A stretch of DNA of 64,000 bases from Bradyrhizobium sp. Rc3b (GCF_900114915.1 NZ_FOUS01000017.1:110176-174175); one strand, 5' to 3'; counted from the stretch's first letter, positions 28,030 through 37,550 are shown. Notes: a model not told the origin generated them from the sequence alone. A program made the numbers and translations.

Positions 28030-28471
28030 TGGCCTCAGTCGCTTACGTCGCCGGCATCTCTCGCAGGACATGATCGGCTTTAGCGTTGCGGCCGTCTTTC
28101 AATAGCGGGGTGGCAGACTTCGCTGGTCTTTTTTCGTCGTGGAACCCGTTTGGCTCTCTGGAACGTTGCCTCGGCCTTTGCCGACAGTCTCGTCTAGGGT
28201 TGCAATGCGGAGCCGGCGACCTCGTCATACCGCGAATGCCTCTTTGGCAACCTTGAGCAGTGACGCTTTAACCGATTTGCTGGTCGGCTTCGCCGCGACC
28301 TCCATCGGCTCTTTCGTGACGGAATTCACGCCGCTGCGAAGCGGGTTTGTTCGCGCCCCTCATTTTGGCGGAGCCGGGAATAGCGAACGCACCGGATCGA
28401 TTCAACTCCCTTGTAGCCTACCGTCACCAGCTGCTCGATGACGGCCTCTACGTCAGATCACGTCGCACTTC
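28030..28471. other. Region without an intact gene
   Basis: No confident gene lies here. On the minus strand a 43-codon open stretch ending at 28225 reads a Lys/Ala-rich tail (PTSKSVKASLLKVAKEAFAV) that looks like the end of a lost DNA-binding-type protein. A similar basic fragment lies near 28045-28140. Both look like relics. Confidence 0.4.
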
Positions 28472-29764
28472 TCAATCCGGAGCGACGACAGCCGGGTCGT
28501 CCGCGCGAACAGAACTCGTCAGATTGGATGGGTCCACGTGTTTCCGGTCGGCCCATTCGACGAGATTCCTCGGACGGTAGGACGTATCCGTCCGCCAGCG
28601 GTCGAAAACCGATTTGTCGATCGTCTCGTTCACATTCACGTGGGCGCCGTTGTCTCGGACGTCGGGCTCCTGACCGATCGTCCGATAGAGCGGCTTGGTG
28701 ACCCTCGAGTATAGACCGGAGGCAAACTCTTTGTAGGAATCTGCAAGCGGCGCCGACAGTCCGTCACCGTCCAGATCCACCTCACTTCGGAATGCGAGTC
28801 CTTGCAACTGCGCCTTCTTCATAATCCAGCGCAGCGGCGCCTGAGGCAATAGGTCGGTCGCGTATCCGCCTCCAACGTTGGCGTGGGCGCCGACGAACCA
28901 GCGTTGCTCGACGCCGGAGATGGGCCTGGCAGCCGCGATGACGGCCTTGGGATCCTTCGGATGGCGGACGCTCCAGAGCGTCGGCGCGAAGTCGCCGCGA
29001 TGTTCATCGATAGCGAGAGCATGGTATCCATTGAGGATATGGATCCGAAGGCCTGTTTCGAGGAAATCGAAGGTCGACCTGCTAATTCCCTCGATGCTAA
29101 ACGCCTTAAGGCCGAGCGAGCCGACCGTGTCCCAGACTCCGACCATCTTCACGTCAGCCCGTTGCGAGTACTTCAGCAACCAGCGCTCTTCGGTCGTAAT
29201 ATTCTTAAGGGCTCCCGTGCTCTGCAGCTCGGCTAGCTGCCAGATCGTCTCCTCGTTCCCGCGCTTATAACGGTCATACAACTGAGTGATGCCGATGGGC
29301 GAGCCCGGCTTCAAAATTCCAAGCTTTGCGATCAAGCCGGCCAGACTTCGCGCGGTGTAAGCTCCGCGACTGAACCCAAAGATGAATATCTCATCCCCGT
29401 CATTGTAGTTCTCGACGAGCCACTCGTAGGCAAGCCGTATGTTCTCATCGAGGCCTTTGCCAAAGACCCCGCCAAGAAAGCCATTCACTCCGACCTCATA
29501 ATAGATCAGTTGCGGCGTTCCGGCAGCATCCTTGGGAGCGCACAAGGCTCTCATGCGCCACACGTTGGTGTTGCTGTTCACCGCATTCCAGGTGCCGTCG
29601 AGAAAAATCGCGAGCCTCTTTCTCTGATTGGACGGGCCGGAGAACGCCTCCTGGCTTCCGCCAGTGGTCTGTGGTTGGCCGACGATCACGAGGACAGCAA
29701 CGATCATTCCGACAAGGATCGAATAACCGACGACCCTCTCTACAATTTTCACGAAGCGCTTCAT
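28472..29764 (-). CDS. DUF2235 alpha/beta hydrolase, membrane-anchored
   Basis: This 430-residue protein has an N-terminal transmembrane helix (about 14-30). The DUF2235 domain starts KRLAIFLDGTWN (50-60) and has a nucleophile elbow GFSRGAYTARS (Ser132). Later GAHANVGGGY fits the family's catalytic-Asp region, and a His in the C-terminal part is expected. DUF2235 includes Tle1-type phospholipase effectors, but no VgrG or PAAR gene is present here. The helix suggests periplasmic or envelope location. It is the last of five same-strand hydrolase genes, separated from the fourth by 409 bases, so it may have its own promoter. Confidence 0.88.
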   Translation of the reverse strand: MKRFVKIVERVVGYSILVGMIVAVLVIVGQPQTTGGSQEAFSGPSNQRKRLAIFLDGTWNAVNSNTNVWRMRALCAPKDAAGTPQLIYYEVGVNGFLGGVFGKGLDENIRLAYEWLVENYNDGDEIFIFGFSRGAYTARSLAGLIAKLGILKPGSPIGITQLYDRYKRGNEETIWQLAELQSTGALKNITTEERWLLKYSQRADVKMVGVWDTVGSLGLKAFSIEGISRSTFDFLETGLRIHILNGYHALAIDEHRGDFAPTLWSVRHPKDPKAVIAAARPISGVEQRWFVGAHANVGGGYATDLLPQAPLRWIMKKAQLQGLAFRSEVDLDGDGLSAPLADSYKEFASGLYSRVTKPLYRTIGQEPDVRDNGAHVNVNETIDKSVFDRWRTDTSYRPRNLVEWADRKHVDPSNLTSSVRADDPAVVAPD

Positions 29765-30173
29765 TTGCCCCCTCCCAAACAGCCCAATGTCTATGGAAAC
29801 CTACTTAGCCCGCTCGGGCCTATTGGATTCGGCAACGCAAGCAATGCAGCAGCTGTCGTAGCCCAAACCCGTTTCTGATTGCCCCCGAGCCTCACAGATT
29901 GTTCGATTGCAATGGAGAGGTCGCAGTGAATCAATAACGGCTTCGTTCTTATTAGTAGGAATCTGGTGTGCTATACGTGCCGTTTAGAGCAATCAACGCA
30001 GCCTTTCGGCGCGACGAAGGCATCATTCGCCGCGAAGCGGCCCGAGGCAGGCTGTCTGCACATAGTAACTTGAGCAGCTTTAGAGAGGAGGACAACTCCG
30101 AACAGATGTCGGGACTGTCGTGTGCAGCAATCAAACACTTTTCGGCTCTTGCAAACAGCCGAAGTGCCAGGTC
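29765..30173. other. Gap between two hydrolase genes
   Basis: These 409 bases hold no gene I can support. They may contain a promoter for the DUF2235 gene. No site was recognised. Confidence 0.45.
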
Positions 30174-31514
30174 TTAATAGGGATACATCCAATAAGTCGT
30201 GTTGGAATCATCAGGCATCGATCGAAAGGTCGGGGTCCGCTGCGGGGGTCTAAGATGCGTCGAAGAAGAGATGATCCGGCCTATGTCGTCGAGAACCGCG
30301 CGGCTGGTAGAATACGTACTATGGTTGAGAGCGAACATTTCGCTGCCCACCGCGGAAACATCGATCGTTTCGATACCTGGCACTAGAGTGGGCCCGTTCT
30401 TGGTCACGAACCCCATCCGCGATTTGGATTGCGCTTTCTTCATAGAAGCCAGCAATGCGAGGTCCGTCGAGGACGCGTACAGAGTCACCGCGCCCGCCGC
30501 GGCCTTGATCTGGCTGGCCCGCTGCAGATAAACGTCGCGATCCACGTCGGGAGCGGCAAAAATCAACTCGGTAATCCCGAGCGTGGCCTGGCTTAGCGCA
30601 GCTTGCTGCAACGCGCCTAAGACGACTTCGCTACCCAGGCTATGCGCGATCACGATGATCCTTGAGACCTTTCCCTCCTTCTTGATGAGTTGGAGAAGGT
30701 CGAACAGTCCATCCGGGGCGTACAGAGCACTCTCGCGGTCGTAGTCGTAATCCGTCAGTCCGCCCTTAGAGGGCCATGAATACATCATGACACGTCCTTT
30801 GTAGTTCGCGTCAAAAGCAATTTGAGCAGCCTTGAAAGCAGCATCTCGAAACGTAACATTGTAGCCGTGCACGAAGAGCATCAGGCTATCGGCCGGATTA
30901 GCTATAGCGGCGGCAAACTCTTCCCGCGAGAGCCGATTGAGCTTCTGGATTCGGAAGTGTTTTCCGTCCTGCTCCGCCTCGGTTCCCCGCCAGCTAGTTC
31001 CGGGAATTTCGACTTCGCCCATTTTGTGAACGATCGGAATACTGACGGTTACATATCCAAAGGTATTCGAAGCGGCGCGAGCATAGGAGATCTGGCTTAA
31101 TTCCAGACTTGGTCCGCCGGCTACCTCTCGGTCCGTGGCAAAGTAGACCGGCACCACGCCTTTGATCGCGGGTTTGTCGACCACCACCTCGGCTCCGGTG
31201 GTACTTTTGCCGGCAGGTGCCTCCTCGCTTGCCTCACCGGTTGTCGGCCACCGCCAATGGCCACGATAGTGCCGCCGCACATCGTGGTAGTATCCAGGAC
31301 CGTAGCGGTAGCCGAATCTCTTGAACGCGCTCCTATGTTTCTGGGGAGCCTTGTGGACGTGCGGCTTGATCGGCTGGGAGACCAGGCCCTGATGGGCGCA
31401 ACCGGTCCCAAGCGCGCAGAACAGGACGATGAATACTGTCCGGAGCCGCCGGAACACCCGCCGGATCGGTTGCAGATTATTTGCCGGCTGAAATTGCGAT
31501 GTTAGCATGACCAT
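30174..31514 (-). CDS. DUF900 alpha/beta hydrolase lipoprotein
   Basis: This 446-residue protein has a basic N-terminus and hydrophobic stretch ending in lipobox LGTGC (Cys39), so it is probably a lipoprotein. After a His/Tyr/Arg-rich linker (45-95) comes the DUF900 hydrolase: VPVYFATDRE, LFVHGYNVTFRDA (oxyanion strand), YSWPSKG, and elbow IAHSLGSEVV with Ser292. Asp is likely in FAAPDVDRDV. The family resembles Esterase/lipase COG4782. It lies 10 bases downstream of the trypsin-like gene on the same strand. Confidence 0.9.
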   Translation of the reverse strand: MVMLTSQFQPANNLQPIRRVFRRLRTVFIVLFCALGTGCAHQGLVSQPIKPHVHKAPQKHRSAFKRFGYRYGPGYYHDVRRHYRGHWRWPTTGEASEEAPAGKSTTGAEVVVDKPAIKGVVPVYFATDREVAGGPSLELSQISYARAASNTFGYVTVSIPIVHKMGEVEIPGTSWRGTEAEQDGKHFRIQKLNRLSREEFAAAIANPADSLMLFVHGYNVTFRDAAFKAAQIAFDANYKGRVMMYSWPSKGGLTDYDYDRESALYAPDGLFDLLQLIKKEGKVSRIIVIAHSLGSEVVLGALQQAALSQATLGITELIFAAPDVDRDVYLQRASQIKAAAGAVTLYASSTDLALLASMKKAQSKSRMGFVTKNGPTLVPGIETIDVSAVGSEMFALNHSTYSTSRAVLDDIGRIISSSTHLRPPQRTPTFRSMPDDSNTTYWMYPY

Positions 31515-31524
31515 CTATTGACAA

Positions 31525-32766
31525 CTACTTCGCGAGAACCTGAGACACATTAACCGTGGCACCCAGCCATCCGCGGTACCTGTCCACAGCGGGGCCGCTG
31601 GTGAGCTTGTAGGTGAAGCGCGCCTGCGCTCCGCCGTCGTTGATCGCACAAGCGATATTGCTGGCCCCGTTTGCAGTTTCGACATGCCATTTGCATCCCG
31701 TGATCCGGTAGCCAGGCTCAGCAGGGAAGGTCTGGGTATAGTCCGCCGAGTGCTCGGCAAACACGACCGGGTGATCGTCCTTGGTCTTGTCGACCGTATA
31801 CGAGCGATCGATCTGCTTCGGCTCGACAAGCTGCGATACAGGCACGTTCACGATGAGGCGGCGGTCTTCCGGCACGAGGGTGTGGATTGCTCCAGCTAGA
31901 ATCTCGGGGATCTTCACGCCAGCGTTGGCTTGCGTCTGCACATGCGTGGAGTTCAGCTTGCTCCAGTTCTCAAACGAGATTGTTGTGTCGACCCATTTCG
32001 TCCAGCAAACGGACGGCTGGGGAATGGCGGCGATCATGTTGTAAAGTGGGCTTGCCGTGATCACGGTCGCGGGGATGATGAAGTTGACACCCGAAACTTG
32101 TGCCTCATTCCACTTGATGATACCACCGACCGCGATCCCAAGCAGTGCGCCGAACTCATTGAAAGCCGGTCCGCCGCTGTTGCCGACATTCATCACCGTA
32201 TCGGTTTGCCACCGGCCATTGGGGTTGTTTTGGTTGCTGATCAGGCCGCTCGATATGCTGAGATCCAGATCAAGAGGATAGCCGAGCAGATACAGCTGGG
32301 TGCCCATCGGAGCCTGCTGTTTGTCGTCGATCACGGGCATCGGACACCGCGAGGCACCCCCGCTATTTCCCGCGGGCTGCCCCAGTTCGAGGAGCGCCAA
32401 GTCTCGGGTATCGTCTCGATGCACGGCCATGACCTTAATCGGATTCGCATTGCGAGATCCGAGCCGGGCATCGACCTCGAACGTCTTGTAGTTCTCCTCG
32501 CGTCCGATCACATGACTGTTGGTCAGCACCAGGCTATCGCCGATCAGTAGCCCAGAGCCACCACCGACTTCCTGCTTGCCGTTGAACATCACGCCAACGA
32601 ACTGGACGTGAACCGTCCTGACGTTGTACCGCGCGGCAATCTGGACCGCTGCACGGTCCGCCCGCGCCGGCGCGAACGTCAATGTAAGCATGCCAAATGT
32701 CAGGACGGATAGAACGTCCTGACAGCGGCGATATCGAGAGGGCTTAATTGTCCGTTTCCGTTCCAT
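31525..32766 (-). CDS. Secreted trypsin-like serine protease with C-terminal extension
   Basis: This is a 413-residue S1-type protease. Catalytic residues are visible: His85 (LTNSHVIG), Asp122 (DTRDLALLEL) and Ser197 (GNSGGPAF). A signal-like hydrophobic segment (about 18-36) ends APARA. About 170 residues after the protease domain are unassigned and include two cysteines; they could bind a target. The fold resembles DegP-like chymotrypsin proteases, but there is no PDZ domain. Its start overlaps the metalloprotease gene by 67 bases in a different frame, so a shorter start is possible. Confidence 0.9.
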   Translation of the reverse strand: MERKRTIKPSRYRRCQDVLSVLTFGMLTLTFAPARADRAAVQIAARYNVRTVHVQFVGVMFNGKQEVGGGSGLLIGDSLVLTNSHVIGREENYKTFEVDARLGSRNANPIKVMAVHRDDTRDLALLELGQPAGNSGGASRCPMPVIDDKQQAPMGTQLYLLGYPLDLDLSISSGLISNQNNPNGRWQTDTVMNVGNSGGPAFNEFGALLGIAVGGIIKWNEAQVSGVNFIIPATVITASPLYNMIAAIPQPSVCWTKWVDTTISFENWSKLNSTHVQTQANAGVKIPEILAGAIHTLVPEDRRLIVNVPVSQLVEPKQIDRSYTVDKTKDDHPVVFAEHSADYTQTFPAEPGYRITGCKWHVETANGASNIACAINDGGAQARFTYKLTSGPAVDRYRGWLGATVNVSQVLAK

Positions 32767-33374
32767 GCTGAATTACAATAGTTCATGATTGAATCGGGAT
32801 CGTATTTGGTGACTTTGTAATCGCCGACTGAGCCTGACGCTTTTTCGTTGCGGCACTGCTCCGGAGCATCATCACGATTCTGCTCATGCGTGAAGCCAAG
32901 TGCATGTCCGAATTCATGGACTGCTACTGCGCGAATGCAAAATTCGCGCTTGTTTTGGCAGCCTTTGCTCCAATGCTGGAAACTGAAATTGAGCGTCATC
33001 CCCGAGGGCTTGCCGTCCAGGTATTTTCCGACAACGTCGGTGTGAGCCCCCTCGTCGGCTATGCGCACATGAACGCCTGGCGCGCCATCGGTACAGGCCG
33101 GCCACGTCTTTGCAAACCGGACGCCCCCTTGCGCCGCCGTCTCCCAAGTCTCGGCAACGGCTTTCCGAACAAGCTCGGCATACTTACCGTCCTGCGCTTT
33201 GAGGTTTTCCCAGCAGACTGGGATTTCCTTGATGTCCCATTTCGAGCCGCGGATGACCGTTCCGAATAACTCCACTTCGGACACGCCCGAAGGAAGCGCT
33301 GGCTGTGCATTCGCGCTCCAGGAGAACAAGAGCGCGAGCAGCAGTACAAGTCTGGGTAGGCAGGGGCTAAACAT
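32700..33374 (-). CDS. Secreted matrixin-like zinc metalloprotease
   Basis: This 224-residue protein has a signal peptide (ends SANAQP). The extended zinc motif HEFGHALGFTH at 153-163 (HExxHxxGxxH) and Met-turn SIMNY near 195-199 define a metzincin of M10/M12 type. Six cysteines may form disulfides. No obvious propeptide cysteine switch is seen, so activity control may differ from that of matrix metalloproteases. It overlaps the trypsin-like gene and follows the lipoprotein gene by 5 bases, so the three form a tight transcription unit. Confidence 0.9.
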   Translation of the reverse strand: MFSPCLPRLVLLLALLFSWSANAQPALPSGVSEVELFGTVIRGSKWDIKEIPVCWENLKAQDGKYAELVRKAVAETWETAAQGGVRFAKTWPACTDGAPGVHVRIADEGAHTDVVGKYLDGKPSGMTLNFSFQHWSKGCQNKREFCIRAVAVHEFGHALGFTHEQNRDDAPEQCRNEKASGSVGDYKVTKYDPDSIMNYCNSAWNGNGQLSPLDIAAVRTFYPS

Positions 33375-33379
33375 ACTTT

Positions 33380-34462
33380 TTACTGCGTCGGAGTTGGGCT
33401 CGGCGGGAAGACCGGCACCGGCGCCACAATGAAACCATTGGTCCGAGGTCCGCCCCCGCTACGGCGGCCGCCAGATCCCGCCCCTCCCGGGAATTCCTGC
33501 GATTTCTCACCGCCTGGCAAGGGCGCGGTATAAATGGGATTGTCTTTTGATCCGAGCGGCGGCGTTCTTGCCGCGTAGCCTGCCGAGCCGGATTTGGCTC
33601 CATTGGCGAGGACCGCATTCGGACCGTTGATATAAATCCCGAGATTGCTGAACTGCTGCGCGGAGGCGGAAGCTTGGACTGCAGCGGGGGTCCAACGCGC
33701 CGAAGTGAGGGAGTACTTTGCCTCGATGCCGCCGGTCACCTGAACCGAGAAAGTATAGGTCATTTGCGCTGGCTCCGCGCTCTCCGACGGCATAGCTGGC
33801 GTCAGATTGTTGGCGGAGATGAGAACAGCGTTGTCCCGCAACCACGTTGCAAACGGCTTCGAAGCATCGACAATGATGCGCTTGTAAGCGACCCGCTCTG
33901 GAAATTTGTTTTCGGCGAGAGCCTCGAGCTCGGCCAGATCGGCAGGCGTTCCACGATAGCAGCCACGTTCATACGTCGACGAACCGGCAGCAGCTGGAGT
34001 ACTATCGGACGCAAGCTGGGCATTCTGCTTCATGAGGAATGACCAGATCAGGTCATAGGTGTCCTGGGCCGAAGCGGTGGGACCGACATGAGTGACGTCG
34101 CTGCTCGTCGCATTCAGAATTCGCTTGTAATCGAATGCCGTACCGGATCCGAGTCCGCCCGTATCGGTCACCTTCAACTCCAGGAAAAAGGTGCCATACA
34201 GGAACGGGTCGATGTCGAAATGAGCATACTTGTCGAAGGCTTCTTCCGGCCGGGTTTTGTAGATTTTCAGGTATTCCTTCCGCCTTTCGCGCTCAATTTG
34301 GTAGAAGGTCACGACCTCGCATCTTATGGACTTGAGGAAATGCGGTAGCTCGCCGGCGGTGATAACGCCGGTCTGCGGGTCATGAATGTAGTACAGGCTG
34401 GTGCACCCGCCCATGGCAAGGCAGATGCCAACGCAAGCCGCGGCGCGGCTGAATTTCCACAT
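33380..34462 (-). CDS. Lipoprotein of unknown function with Pro/Gly-rich tail
   Basis: This 360-residue protein starts at ATG 34462, giving signal sequence and lipobox AMGGCTS. GGGGGCG lies about 6 bases upstream. The body is mixed alpha/beta without a domain I recognise. The last 70 residues are Gly/Pro-rich (GGAGSGGRRSGGGPRTNG region), like a flexible surface tether. It is the first gene of the hydrolase set and is divergent from the nitrilase-like gene. It could be an envelope anchor or scaffold for the proteases; that is a guess from context. Confidence 0.75.
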   Translation of the reverse strand: MWKFSRAAACVGICLAMGGCTSLYYIHDPQTGVITAGELPHFLKSIRCEVVTFYQIERERRKEYLKIYKTRPEEAFDKYAHFDIDPFLYGTFFLELKVTDTGGLGSGTAFDYKRILNATSSDVTHVGPTASAQDTYDLIWSFLMKQNAQLASDSTPAAAGSSTYERGCYRGTPADLAELEALAENKFPERVAYKRIIVDASKPFATWLRDNAVLISANNLTPAMPSESAEPAQMTYTFSVQVTGGIEAKYSLTSARWTPAAVQASASAQQFSNLGIYINGPNAVLANGAKSGSAGYAARTPPLGSKDNPIYTAPLPGGEKSQEFPGGAGSGGRRSGGGPRTNGFIVAPVPVFPPSPTPTQ

Positions 34463-34747
34463 GATCGCCCCCGTCCGCGTTGCTGACCGCGCGGCGGATC
34501 TCCCGCCCAGATTGATAAACAGTCGGATCGGATCGTCAATAGCGCCGTGACCATATTGCAGCTTTTCGTTGTCCCCGGTCATGTTGGCGCAGATTTTCCG
34601 CGGGCCGCGAGGACGTCATTGATGCCGGGCTGAACAACAAACAACATCGAGACCGAAGAAATGTGAGCAACGCATCGATTTGATTGCAAACAGACCAACG
34701 CACGCCTATCGAAGAGACATATTGCTTGCGTGATTTGGATGTAGATT
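34463..34747. promoter_or_regulatory. Divergent promoter region between hydrolase set and nitrilase-like operon
   Basis: These 285 bases lie between oppositely directed genes and should carry promoters for both sets. I did not find a sigma-54, nod-box or clear palindromic operator. Local base composition is AT-richer than the flanking genes. Confidence 0.5.
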
Positions 34748-36073
34748 TTGCCTGGGCCCGTCGACAATCGAACCGAGAGAGCGGCTTTTGCGGTCTGGAA
34801 AACGGCAGCCCAAGAGCTTGCTCAAGGGCACGAGGCGATTACGAATGCCAGCCGGGACGAGCTCAGGAAAGCTCTGGTTGATCTTGACGCGCTGTTTCGC
34901 AGTGCTCCCGGCAGCGTCCACAAGGCGTACCGCAATCTGACCGAAAAGCGGATCGACCAGGCGCGAGAAACTTTCACAGACACGATAGGAGACGGCCATC
35001 TTTCGTGGTCGCTATCCGATGAAACGCCTGAGCTGGCTGCGCTAAGGATGGGCGGCCTCATACGGGAGATCGATCGCGTGCTTGCCGAGCGGCGCTCTCA
35101 CTGGCCGATCGGGCCAAGTGAGTGGCACATCGAGCAGCTCGGATGCTGGTTCATTCCGCGGCATGGCGTCAGCGCATTGCGTCCTGCCCGAAGGGGGCAA
35201 GCCTATTCAAAGCGGGGCACCCTCTTTCATCGGATATTGCCTGCGCTGATACAGGGCTATCCCATCCACGTGGTCGATAGCCGGACGCTGCATAGTGCGT
35301 CCAAGGATGCAAGCAAGTGGAAGATGGGAGCTTGCCTGTTCAAGATGCTGAAGCTCAATCCCGAGTTCATTTTCGTAGATGACGACAAGCGCTTCACGGT
35401 CGCCAGCCTGGAGGCGCCTTCTGCGGGAGATGCGATTGCGGTGCAGATCGGGCAGGCGCTGCGAGAAAATTGCATCGCGGTCGTCTGGCCCGAGCTGACC
35501 GTTCCCCCGGATTTGCGGGAGAGGATCATCAAACTTATCCGCGAGCGCGACGTCGCTGATGAGCTCGAAGCGCCCGAAATTCTAATTCCAGGGACCTGGC
35601 ACGAGGCAGGTGACCATGGGACCGTAAACCGCGCTCGGATCTACGACGGATATGGAGAGGAGCGCCTGATCTACGACAAGATCGCCCCTTACGCTGACGA
35701 TGACTGGGGCGCGGAAAACATCACTGCGGGCGATCGCATATGTGTCCTTGCCACCGAAGGCGCCTTGATCGGCGTCGCCATCTGCCTTGATTTTTGCGAC
35801 GTGTGCGCGACGCCGTTCAACGAGCTTGATGTCGACGTGATGCTGGTGCCTTCGATGGGGAACGACCGCACCATGCAAGGCCACCAGATTACAGCAGCTC
35901 AAGTTGAGGTGCGGTTCGGCACGCGGAGCTTCGTGGTTCAACATCCCACCCACACGGCCTTCAAAGATGAAAGACTAGGTACCATTTTACCTCTCCTGAA
36001 GGAGCCCAGCTCGGTTTCAGCTAGGGAACTGGGTCAAAAAACCGTTTGGACTGCCTACAAATGGGGCCCTTGA
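34748..36073 (+). CDS. Nitrilase-superfamily (carbon-nitrogen hydrolase) protein with long N-terminal extension
   Basis: This is a 441-residue cytoplasmic protein. The C-terminal half has a nitrilase catalytic triad in the right order and setting: Glu249 (VVWPELTVP), Lys311 (LIYDKIAPY) and Cys346 (GVAICLDFCD). The first 150 residues have no domain I recognise. The TTG at 34748 is the only early start in frame and could be wrong; no ATG is near. Nitrilase-fold enzymes cleave amides, nitriles or N-acyl groups. No amidase partner for nitrogen scavenging is nearby. It is followed by a winged-helix gene and a small gene on the same strand. Confidence 0.82.
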   Translation: MPGPVDNRTERAAFAVWKTAAQELAQGHEAITNASRDELRKALVDLDALFRSAPGSVHKAYRNLTEKRIDQARETFTDTIGDGHLSWSLSDETPELAALRMGGLIREIDRVLAERRSHWPIGPSEWHIEQLGCWFIPRHGVSALRPARRGQAYSKRGTLFHRILPALIQGYPIHVVDSRTLHSASKDASKWKMGACLFKMLKLNPEFIFVDDDKRFTVASLEAPSAGDAIAVQIGQALRENCIAVVWPELTVPPDLRERIIKLIRERDVADELEAPEILIPGTWHEAGDHGTVNRARIYDGYGEERLIYDKIAPYADDDWGAENITAGDRICVLATEGALIGVAICLDFCDVCATPFNELDVDVMLVPSMGNDRTMQGHQITAAQVEVRFGTRSFVVQHPTHTAFKDERLGTILPLLKEPSSVSARELGQKTVWTAYKWGP

Positions 36074-36096
36074 CACCTAGATTCCGGAACTAAAAT
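36070..36096 (+). promoter_or_regulatory. Possible sigma-70-type promoter before the winged-helix gene
   Basis: TTGACA at 36070-36075 overlaps the nitrilase-like stop codon, and TAAAAT lies at 36091-36096. The spacer is 15 bases, short of the optimum 17. It may give the last two genes of the set some independent expression. Confidence 0.35.
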
Positions 36097-36148
36097 CAGA
36101 GTAAAGCGTTGTAAAATGTTCTTAACGGTTGTGATGTAGGTCTATCCC

Positions 36149-37117
36149 ATGCCGGACATAGCATTGGAAAAGATAGAGACGGGCGATGCGACGGCGAGGG
36201 AGGCTAGGCTCCTCGTTTCGGAATTGCTCAAAGAGGGATCCGAAAAAAGCTTAGAGCGACTCTACGCCACGCTCGGCGCCTGGCTTTGGAACGCGCTCGA
36301 GAGCCGCCGGCGTGATCCGGAGCTGCGAGAATGGTTCGATATCCTGCGGCGGACCAGCGCAACGCTCGGGCCGAGGAATGCCGCCTATGCGGAGCGCTTC
36401 AGAGCATTCTACGACCTTCTGCAGATGTCGATCAACACCTCCAAGCTCGCGCGTCCAAGCGAGGTCATGCATCGTCAGCACGTGGTCGCAATCCTTCGGC
36501 TGCTCCGCGACACACCGTCGCGCCAGATAGAGAAGGCAGCGATCGCGAAGAAATTAGAGCTCAGGGACGCCAATCTGAGCCGTATTCTCCGGTTGATGAC
36601 GAATGCGCGATTTGTGGAACGAACGACGCAGGGAAAATTCGCTCGTTTCGCTTTGACGCACGACGGTTTGCTTGAGCTGGAAAAGCGAGAAAAGCGTGAA
36701 GGCAAGAAGCGCAGCCAATTGCCCGCACTGCTAGGAGATAAATATCCGCTGGCTGGAGCCGCTCACCCTCACCACCTCATGGCGGATGTGGATGCGGTTT
36801 TTCGCTCCTTTGACCTGGCGATCCATAGCTCTGTGCACGCCCCGAATACGGCTGGCCTGCTCAATGCGGGCGCTATTGGAGTTCGTCGCGCCATGGAAGA
36901 CTATCTCCTTCATTTTCATGGACCAGCACCTGCAGCGCCCGGATACATGAAAGTAAGGACAAAGAATTCATACCAAGGTCTTTCCGTCACCGTCGTCCAG
37001 ACAAAAAAGGCCGAAGCCCACGGCTCCTACGCCATTGAGGCGGCAAACAGTCCCAAACCCGCTTCATTCCCTGTAGGGGCGCTGCATCTGTACGAAGAGG
37101 ATGAACATGCCGAATGA
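36149..37117 (+). CDS. Winged-helix (MarR/IclR-like) domain protein of unknown role
   Basis: This is a 322-residue protein. The first 100 residues are helical. A winged-helix domain lies at about 108-170 (VVAILRLLRDTPSRQIEKAA, KKLELRDANLSRILRLM, wing region FVERTTQGKFARFALT). The C-terminal 120 residues are unassigned, with His-rich HPHHLMADVD. It may be a DNA-binding regulator of the locus or an adaptor. It lies 75 bases after the nitrilase-like gene and overlaps the next small gene. Confidence 0.78.
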   Translation: MPDIALEKIETGDATAREARLLVSELLKEGSEKSLERLYATLGAWLWNALESRRRDPELREWFDILRRTSATLGPRNAAYAERFRAFYDLLQMSINTSKLARPSEVMHRQHVVAILRLLRDTPSRQIEKAAIAKKLELRDANLSRILRLMTNARFVERTTQGKFARFALTHDGLLELEKREKREGKKRSQLPALLGDKYPLAGAAHPHHLMADVDAVFRSFDLAIHSSVHAPNTAGLLNAGAIGVRRAMEDYLLHFHGPAPAAPGYMKVRTKNSYQGLSVTVVQTKKAEAHGSYAIEAANSPKPASFPVGALHLYEEDEHAE

Positions 37118-37550
37118 GGATCTTAATGCTTTGAAGCCGGATGAGGCGCAAAGCGATCCCGGCTCTGTCGTGCTGTACGGAAGTGCCTTGGTGGACCGAC
37201 TGACATACATCTCAACAACCTTCAGCTCGCTGATCATGAGTATGGGCAAAGCTGCTCGTGACGATCGTGATGTCCTGGTCCCACTGGTGGAGGTGAAGTT
37301 CGAGGGCCCGACCGGCCAGGACGACGCTGTATCGAAGACCTTCTTTTCAGAACTGGTGCCGCTTGAAAACGTAGCTTTCGTTCTCGAGGACATATCCAAC
37401 GATTTCACGACCATTTGCCGTCACCTGAGTGCGGTGAGTGCTGGCCCGGTGAAGCCCGACTTCATGCGGCTGGGAGAAACAAAAAGGCTTCTGAACGAAG
37501 CCAAGGACAACATCGAAAAATGCCTGGCAGATTTGGAAGGGATTGGCTGA
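37107..37550 (+). CDS. Small acidic protein of the nitrilase-like operon
   Basis: This encodes 147 residues, acidic, with a mixed N-terminal half (VLYGSALVDRLTYISTTFSS) and a helical C-terminus (TKRLLNEAKDNIEKCLADLE). I recognise no domain. Its start (ATG 37107; also 37101) overlaps the end of the winged-helix gene by 11 bases, so the two proteins are probably made together and may bind each other. Confidence 0.72.
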   Translation: MPNEDLNALKPDEAQSDPGSVVLYGSALVDRLTYISTTFSSLIMSMGKAARDDRDVLVPLVEVKFEGPTGQDDAVSKTFFSELVPLENVAFVLEDISNDFTTICRHLSAVSAGPVKPDFMRLGETKRLLNEAKDNIEKCLADLEGIG

